Source of the DNA: Gordonia gummivorans
GTDB taxonomy: Bacteria > Actinomycetota > Actinomycetes > Mycobacteriales > Mycobacteriaceae
Assembly: GCF_022513585.1 (NCBI RefSeq)
Contig: NZ_JAKWBF010000040.1
Location: forward strand, 1-47,016
Direction of reading: 5' to 3'
Length of the DNA: 47,016 nt
Part shown: in pieces, positions 43,343-47,016 of the stretch
Position numbering within the stretch: position 1 is the stretch's first letter
Layout: each line of letters opens with the position of its first letter
Program-made: the position numbers and the translations under genes
The notes under the pieces: model-generated
Seen by the model: the letters and a program-made list of their open reading frames with translations, nothing else
Database searches by the model: none
What the model was told of the DNA's origin: nothing

Positions 43343-44509
43343 ATGGATCTGCTGTTCGACGCGGCGGCCGAGAAGTTCCGCCACGAGGTACGCACCTGGC
43401 TGGCCGAACATGTTCCGGCTCAGCCCCTTCCATCGATGGACACCGCCGACGGATTCGAGGCGCACCGCGAATGGGAGCGGACCATGGCCGCCGACCGAAT
43501 GTCGGTGGTGAGTTGGCCGGAAGAGTACGGCGGGCGCGACGTCCCGCTGCTGCACTGGGTCATCTTCGAGGAGGAGTACTACCGGTCCGGCGCGCCGGGC
43601 CGCGTCAGCCAGAACGGAATCTTCCTCTTGGCACCAACACTTTTCGAACACGCTCATCCCGACCAGCTGGCCCGGATCATGCCGCGGATGGCCCGTGCGG
43701 ACGACATCTGGGGTCAGGCGTGGAGCGAGCCGGAGGCGGGCAGCGACCTCGCGTCGCTCCGGTCGACGGCCACCCGCACCGACGGCGGCTGGCTGCTCAA
43801 CGGCCAGAAAACGTGGAGTTCGCGGTCGAGCTTCGCCGACTGGGCCTTCGGCCTGTTCCGCACCGACAGGGCCGCACAACGGCATAAAGGGTTGACCTAC
43901 TTCATGTTCGACCTGCGGGCTCCCGGGGTGACGGTGCGCCCCATCGCGCAGCTCGACGGCGAGGCGGGTTTCGCGGAACTGTTCCTCGAAGACGTCTTCG
44001 TCCCCGACGACCCGGCCGACCCCGGCGCGTCGGGCGTGATCGGTACGGTCGACAACGGCTGGCGGGTGGCGATGAGCACGGCGGCCAACGAGCGTGGCCT
44101 GTCGCTACGCTCCCCCGGCCGGTTCCTGGCCACCACCGACCGACTCGTGAAGCTGTGGAAGGAAGCACGCGACGACGTCCCCACGACCGCGAATGTCGAT
44201 GCCCACGTAGCCGACGCCTGGATCGGTTCGCGCGCTTACGAATTGTCCACCTATCAGACGGTGAGCCGCCTCGCCGCCGGTGGCCAGTTGGGCATGGAGT
44301 CGTCGATCAACAAGGTCTTCTGGTCCCAGTGGGACATCGCCGCGCACGAGACCGCGTTGGATCTGCAGGGTGCGACCGCCGAACTCGACGACCCCTGGAT
44401 GGACGGCTACCTGTTCTCGCTATCCGGACCGATCTATGCCGGCACCAACGAGATTCAGCGCAATGTGATCGCGGAACGGCTGCTCGGACTGCCCCGCGGA
44501 GATCGGTGA
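43343..44509 (+). CDS. Acyl-CoA dehydrogenase, full-length subunit (FadE17-like)
   Basis: The 388-residue flavoprotein oxidises acyl-CoA to enoyl-CoA. It shows WPEEYGGRDVPLLHWVIFEEEYYRSGAP, the FAD-site GQAWSEPEAGSDLASLRSTA, WLLNGQKTWSS, and the C-terminal GPIYAGTNEIQRNVIAERLLGLPRG. The KstR2-like site upstream suggests a CoA ester from steroid ring C/D or related catabolism. In actinobacteria such proteins often form alpha2-beta2 complexes with a short partner like the next two genes. Confidence 0.92.
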   Translation: MDLLFDAAAEKFRHEVRTWLAEHVPAQPLPSMDTADGFEAHREWERTMAADRMSVVSWPEEYGGRDVPLLHWVIFEEEYYRSGAPGRVSQNGIFLLAPTLFEHAHPDQLARIMPRMARADDIWGQAWSEPEAGSDLASLRSTATRTDGGWLLNGQKTWSSRSSFADWAFGLFRTDRAAQRHKGLTYFMFDLRAPGVTVRPIAQLDGEAGFAELFLEDVFVPDDPADPGASGVIGTVDNGWRVAMSTAANERGLSLRSPGRFLATTDRLVKLWKEARDDVPTTANVDAHVADAWIGSRAYELSTYQTVSRLAAGGQLGMESSINKVFWSQWDIAAHETALDLQGATAELDDPWMDGYLFSLSGPIYAGTNEIQRNVIAERLLGLPRGDR

Positions 44510-44513
44510 GACG

Positions 44514-45488
44514 ATGGAATTCCTGCTCTCGGACATACACGACGACCTCGCGTCGACCATCGACGCAATCCTCACCAAGGCCGACATGCCCGCGGCGGCC
44601 CGCGCCTGGGCGGCCGGTGATCGGGGCGCCGCGTCGGCGGTCTACGCTCAACTCGCCGACACCGGCATCTGTGGCCTCCTCATCGACGAGTCACACGGCG
44701 GATCGAGCGCCGGCGCGATCGAGATGGTCGTCGCCGTCGAACAACTCGGCAAACACTGCGTCCCCGGACCAATCGCGGAAAGTATTGCAGTACTTCCCGT
44801 TCTACTCCGGGATGCCGGTCACACCGAGCGTCTGACCGCCCTGGCGGCGGGCCGCGGCGCCACGTGCGCGATCGCACCCCTGGCACTGCTGGCCGCCGAT
44901 GCCGATGCCGTGGACGATCGGTACGTGGTCACCGACGGCGTGCTGGCGATCGGACACATCGAGGAGACCCTACGGTCGGTCGACCCCACCCGGACCCTCT
45001 CTCGAGTGACCGCCGGTGAGGTTCTCGCCGAGAGCGTCGATGCCACCGATGCGGTCGACGCCGGCGTCCTGGCGACCGCGGCCCAACTCCTCGGCCTCGG
45101 ACAGGCCATGCTCGCGATTGCCGCCGAGTATGCGCAGGCGCGCAAGCAATTCGGCCGGCCGATCGGATCGTTCCAGGCCGTCAAGCATCACCTTGCCGAC
45201 GTCGCGATCGCGCTCGAGATGGCCCGTCCGCTGGTGCATGCGGCGGCTCTCGGCATCGACGGTCAGGTGCCCGAGGACACCGACGTACGACGCGACATCG
45301 CGGCTGCCAAGGTTGCCACGGCCGACGCGGCCCATCTCGCTGCACGCCGGTCGCTGCAGGTCCTCGGCGCGATCGGCTACACCGCGGAGCATGATCTGTC
45401 GTTGTACATCACCAAGACTCGCGCATTGCTGAGTTCGTGGGGCACACCGGCTGTCCATCGGAACGCGATCCTGGAGACGCTGCGATGA
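44514..45488 (+). CDS. Short acyl-CoA dehydrogenase-like subunit
   Basis: At 324 residues it is shorter than typical acyl-CoA dehydrogenases. It keeps GLLIDESHGGSSAGAIEMVVAVEQLGKHCVPGP in the N-terminal domain and AAEYAQARKQFGRPIGSFQAVKHHLADVAI in the C-terminal helical domain. The middle FAD and substrate motif region is reduced. This pattern fits the weakly FAD-binding beta-type partners of heteromeric dehydrogenases. It starts four bases after the previous gene and overlaps the next by four (ATGA). Confidence 0.85.
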   Translation: MEFLLSDIHDDLASTIDAILTKADMPAAARAWAAGDRGAASAVYAQLADTGICGLLIDESHGGSSAGAIEMVVAVEQLGKHCVPGPIAESIAVLPVLLRDAGHTERLTALAAGRGATCAIAPLALLAADADAVDDRYVVTDGVLAIGHIEETLRSVDPTRTLSRVTAGEVLAESVDATDAVDAGVLATAAQLLGLGQAMLAIAAEYAQARKQFGRPIGSFQAVKHHLADVAIALEMARPLVHAAALGIDGQVPEDTDVRRDIAAAKVATADAAHLAARRSLQVLGAIGYTAEHDLSLYITKTRALLSSWGTPAVHRNAILETLR

Positions 45489-46576
45489 CCATCGAGGCGG
45501 TTTCGGCCGAAGAGCGCGATGCCCTGGCCACCGCGGTCCGTGACCTGTGCAAGCGGCGTGGGGACTCGGCCTCGGTGCGTGCTGCGATGGGTTCGACACC
45601 TCGCTCCGACCGCGACCTGTGGCGCACCCTGTGCAGCGAGATCGGTGTGGCCGCGTTGCCCGTTCCGGAGGAATTCGGCGGAGCTGGAGCGACTTTCGTC
45701 GAGAGCGCCGCGGTACTGGAAGAACTGGGCGCCGCACTGAGTCCCGTTCCCGTGTTCGGGTCCGCCGTTCTCGCCACCGCGGCCATTCTGATCGCGGACG
45801 ACGACGACACCTCCAAACGCCTGCTGCCCGACCTGGCCTCCGGCGAGCGGGTGGCCGCATTGTGCTGGGCAGGCGAAACAGGCTGGGACCGGCCCAGCGT
45901 GCGGGCGGATGCCGGTTTGCTGACCGGGACAGCCCACTTCGTGATCGACGGCGAAGTCGCCGACACGCTGGTGGTGCTTGCCTCCAGCGGGGAGGGCGTG
46001 ACGCTCCACGAAGTGGACGCCACCTCCGACGGAGTCACGGTGACGCCGCTGCCCACCATGGACCCCACCAGGCCGTTGAGTTCGGTGCACTTCGACGAGG
46101 TTTCGGCGACGACCATCCCGGCACCCGCCGATCTCGCACACCGATTGCGGTCGCTTGCCTGGGCCCTCCTGTCGGCCGAACAGGTCGGCGGCGCGCAGGC
46201 GGCCCTGGATCTGACCGTCGAATACACCAAGTCCCGCAAGCAATTCGGACGCACCATCGGTTCCTTCCAGGCCCTCAAACACCGCATGGCCGACATGTAC
46301 GTGCTGGTCGAGACCACACGGTCGATCTCCCGTGCCGCAGTGTCCGCTCTGGTGGCCGGCGATCCGGATGGCGATGAGCTTGCCCTCGCCGCACATGTCT
46401 ACTGCTCCGAGGCCTTCCGTACCGTGACCGGGGACGCGATCCAATTGCACGGTGGCATCGGCATCACCTGGGAACACGACATCCAGCTGTATTTCAAACG
46501 CGCACACGGCAGTGCGCAGTTGTTCGGGGCGCCCCATCGCGCCGTGGGAGAAGCAGTGGCAGCGTTGCGCGGTTGA
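45485..46576 (+). CDS. Acyl-CoA dehydrogenase-like subunit (FadE18-like)
   Basis: The 363-residue protein has LPVPEEFGGAGATFVESAAVLEELGAALSPVPVFG, YTKSRKQFGRTIGSFQALKHRMADMYVLVE, and a C-terminal IQLHGGIGITWEHDIQLYFKRAHG motif with an acidic residue that may be the catalytic base. The length equals FadE18 as I recall it. Its ATG at 45485 overlaps the previous stop. With the 388-residue subunit, two alternative alpha2-beta2 pairings are possible in one operon. Confidence 0.88.
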   Translation: MTIEAVSAEERDALATAVRDLCKRRGDSASVRAAMGSTPRSDRDLWRTLCSEIGVAALPVPEEFGGAGATFVESAAVLEELGAALSPVPVFGSAVLATAAILIADDDDTSKRLLPDLASGERVAALCWAGETGWDRPSVRADAGLLTGTAHFVIDGEVADTLVVLASSGEGVTLHEVDATSDGVTVTPLPTMDPTRPLSSVHFDEVSATTIPAPADLAHRLRSLAWALLSAEQVGGAQAALDLTVEYTKSRKQFGRTIGSFQALKHRMADMYVLVETTRSISRAAVSALVAGDPDGDELALAAHVYCSEAFRTVTGDAIQLHGGIGITWEHDIQLYFKRAHGSAQLFGAPHRAVGEAVAALRG

Positions 46577-46945
46577 TCCTGGCGAGTCACCACCCCCGCT
46601 GCTCGAGCGACTCCGAGCCGCCAGGCTAGGCGTCATGTCGAGACCACCGACAAAGTGCACATTGCACGTGGCTTCGCTGCCACGTACAGATTTCGACACA
46701 AAGGGCGGGCCCTGTTGACGTCGTGAAGTCCGTCACCGAAACCGCACATGTGGTCAGAAACCGCGGCCATGGCCGGAACCCGTATACGCGCATACGGTTT
46801 CTGACCGGACACGCGGTTTCTGCGTTCGCTTCACGCCGACGCGCACCGGGTGACCACCCATCCGTCGGCCACGACACTCCCGCGGCCTACCGCAACGGCC
46901 CTTGGAGGTGGACGAGGTAGTTGTGCCGTCTGGACCGAAAGAATC
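46577..46945. other. Gene-free region with inverted repeats
   Basis: No gene was found here. The perfect inverted repeat GGTCAGAAACCG (46752-46763) and CGGTTTCTGACC (46795-46806) encloses a smaller CCGTAT/ATACGG hairpin (46780-46797). A further CGCGGTTTCTG lies downstream. At 46665-46685 ACGTGGC and GCCACGT can pair around TTCGCT, a possible operon terminator. Confidence 0.55.
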
Positions 46946-47016
46946 TAGGGGAAGAAGATTCGTCCCCTACCTTTGGTGTCTTCCCCGCGAAATTGCTGAG
47001 GGACGACTCCAGACCT
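46946..47016 (+). repeat. Three-hairpin dispersed element, copy D (cut by window edge)
   Basis: Hairpin 1 is at 46946-46969 and the GGTGTC to GAGGGACGACT middle unit runs to 47008. The third hairpin would lie beyond the window. The orientation is the same as the other three copies. Confidence 0.85.

Overview
This is a high-GC, gene-dense actinobacterial chromosome segment, most likely from the Mycobacteriales. A Gordonia-like organism is my best guess; the genus is inferred, not proven. The support is gene order recalled from Mycobacterium tuberculosis, plus KstR- and KstR2-type steroid operators. Two blocks match that order: disA / membrane protein / carbonic anhydrase / mutY / hydrolase / mhuD (the Rv3586-Rv3592 order), and pabC-like / ygfZ / DUF3073 / purM / purF / sterol-carrier protein (the Rv0812-Rv0807 order). 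At least nine genes have a TANNNT -10 box 5-8 nt before the start codon, which indicates leaderless transcription. I see no rRNA, tRNA, IS element, integrase, prophage or CRISPR array.

Layout, left to right. 1-8.7 kb is the disA-mhuD block, then a LON-domain protein, a universal stress protein and an HxlR regulator fused to an SCP2-like domain. 8.7-10.3 kb is an aldehyde dehydrogenase behind a KstR-like operator. 10.7-16.8 kb (minus strand) is the complete cytochrome bd operon cydA-cydB-cydD-cydC, with a perfect 10+10 bp palindrome upstream. 17-24.7 kb is a housekeeping block: pabC-like, ygfZ, MOSC, DUF3073, purM, purF, a small membrane protein and a sterol-carrier protein. 24.7-32.2 kb holds a GCS2-type ligase, an MmpL transporter, a hotdog thioesterase, a DapB-like dehydrogenase under a KstR-like operator, and a glycerophosphodiesterase-like protein. 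32.3-37.5 kb has purL and a three-gene unit of orphan EccA-like AAA ATPase, lipoprotein and membrane protein. 37.8-41.4 kb is the sulfate activation operon cysD-cysNC-cysQ. 41.4-46.6 kb has an IclR-type regulator and a KstR2-like-controlled operon of one crotonase and three acyl-CoA dehydrogenases.

How the genes connect. Three operators (8683, 31238, 42399) tie separate loci to steroid-type catabolism. cysD/NC/Q make APS/PAPS and clear the bisphosphate by-product. cydABDC gives a complete high-affinity oxidase and its assembly exporter. purF, purM and purL are three purine steps at two loci.

The main unexplained structure is a roughly 105-bp, three-stem-loop element present in four copies (1-60, 10432-10539, 20339-20443, 46946-47016). 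All copies are on the same strand. The two with both flanks visible lie between convergent genes. A second interspersed repeat family (consensus around GCACCTCAGGGAGCGG) fills other gene-end gaps.
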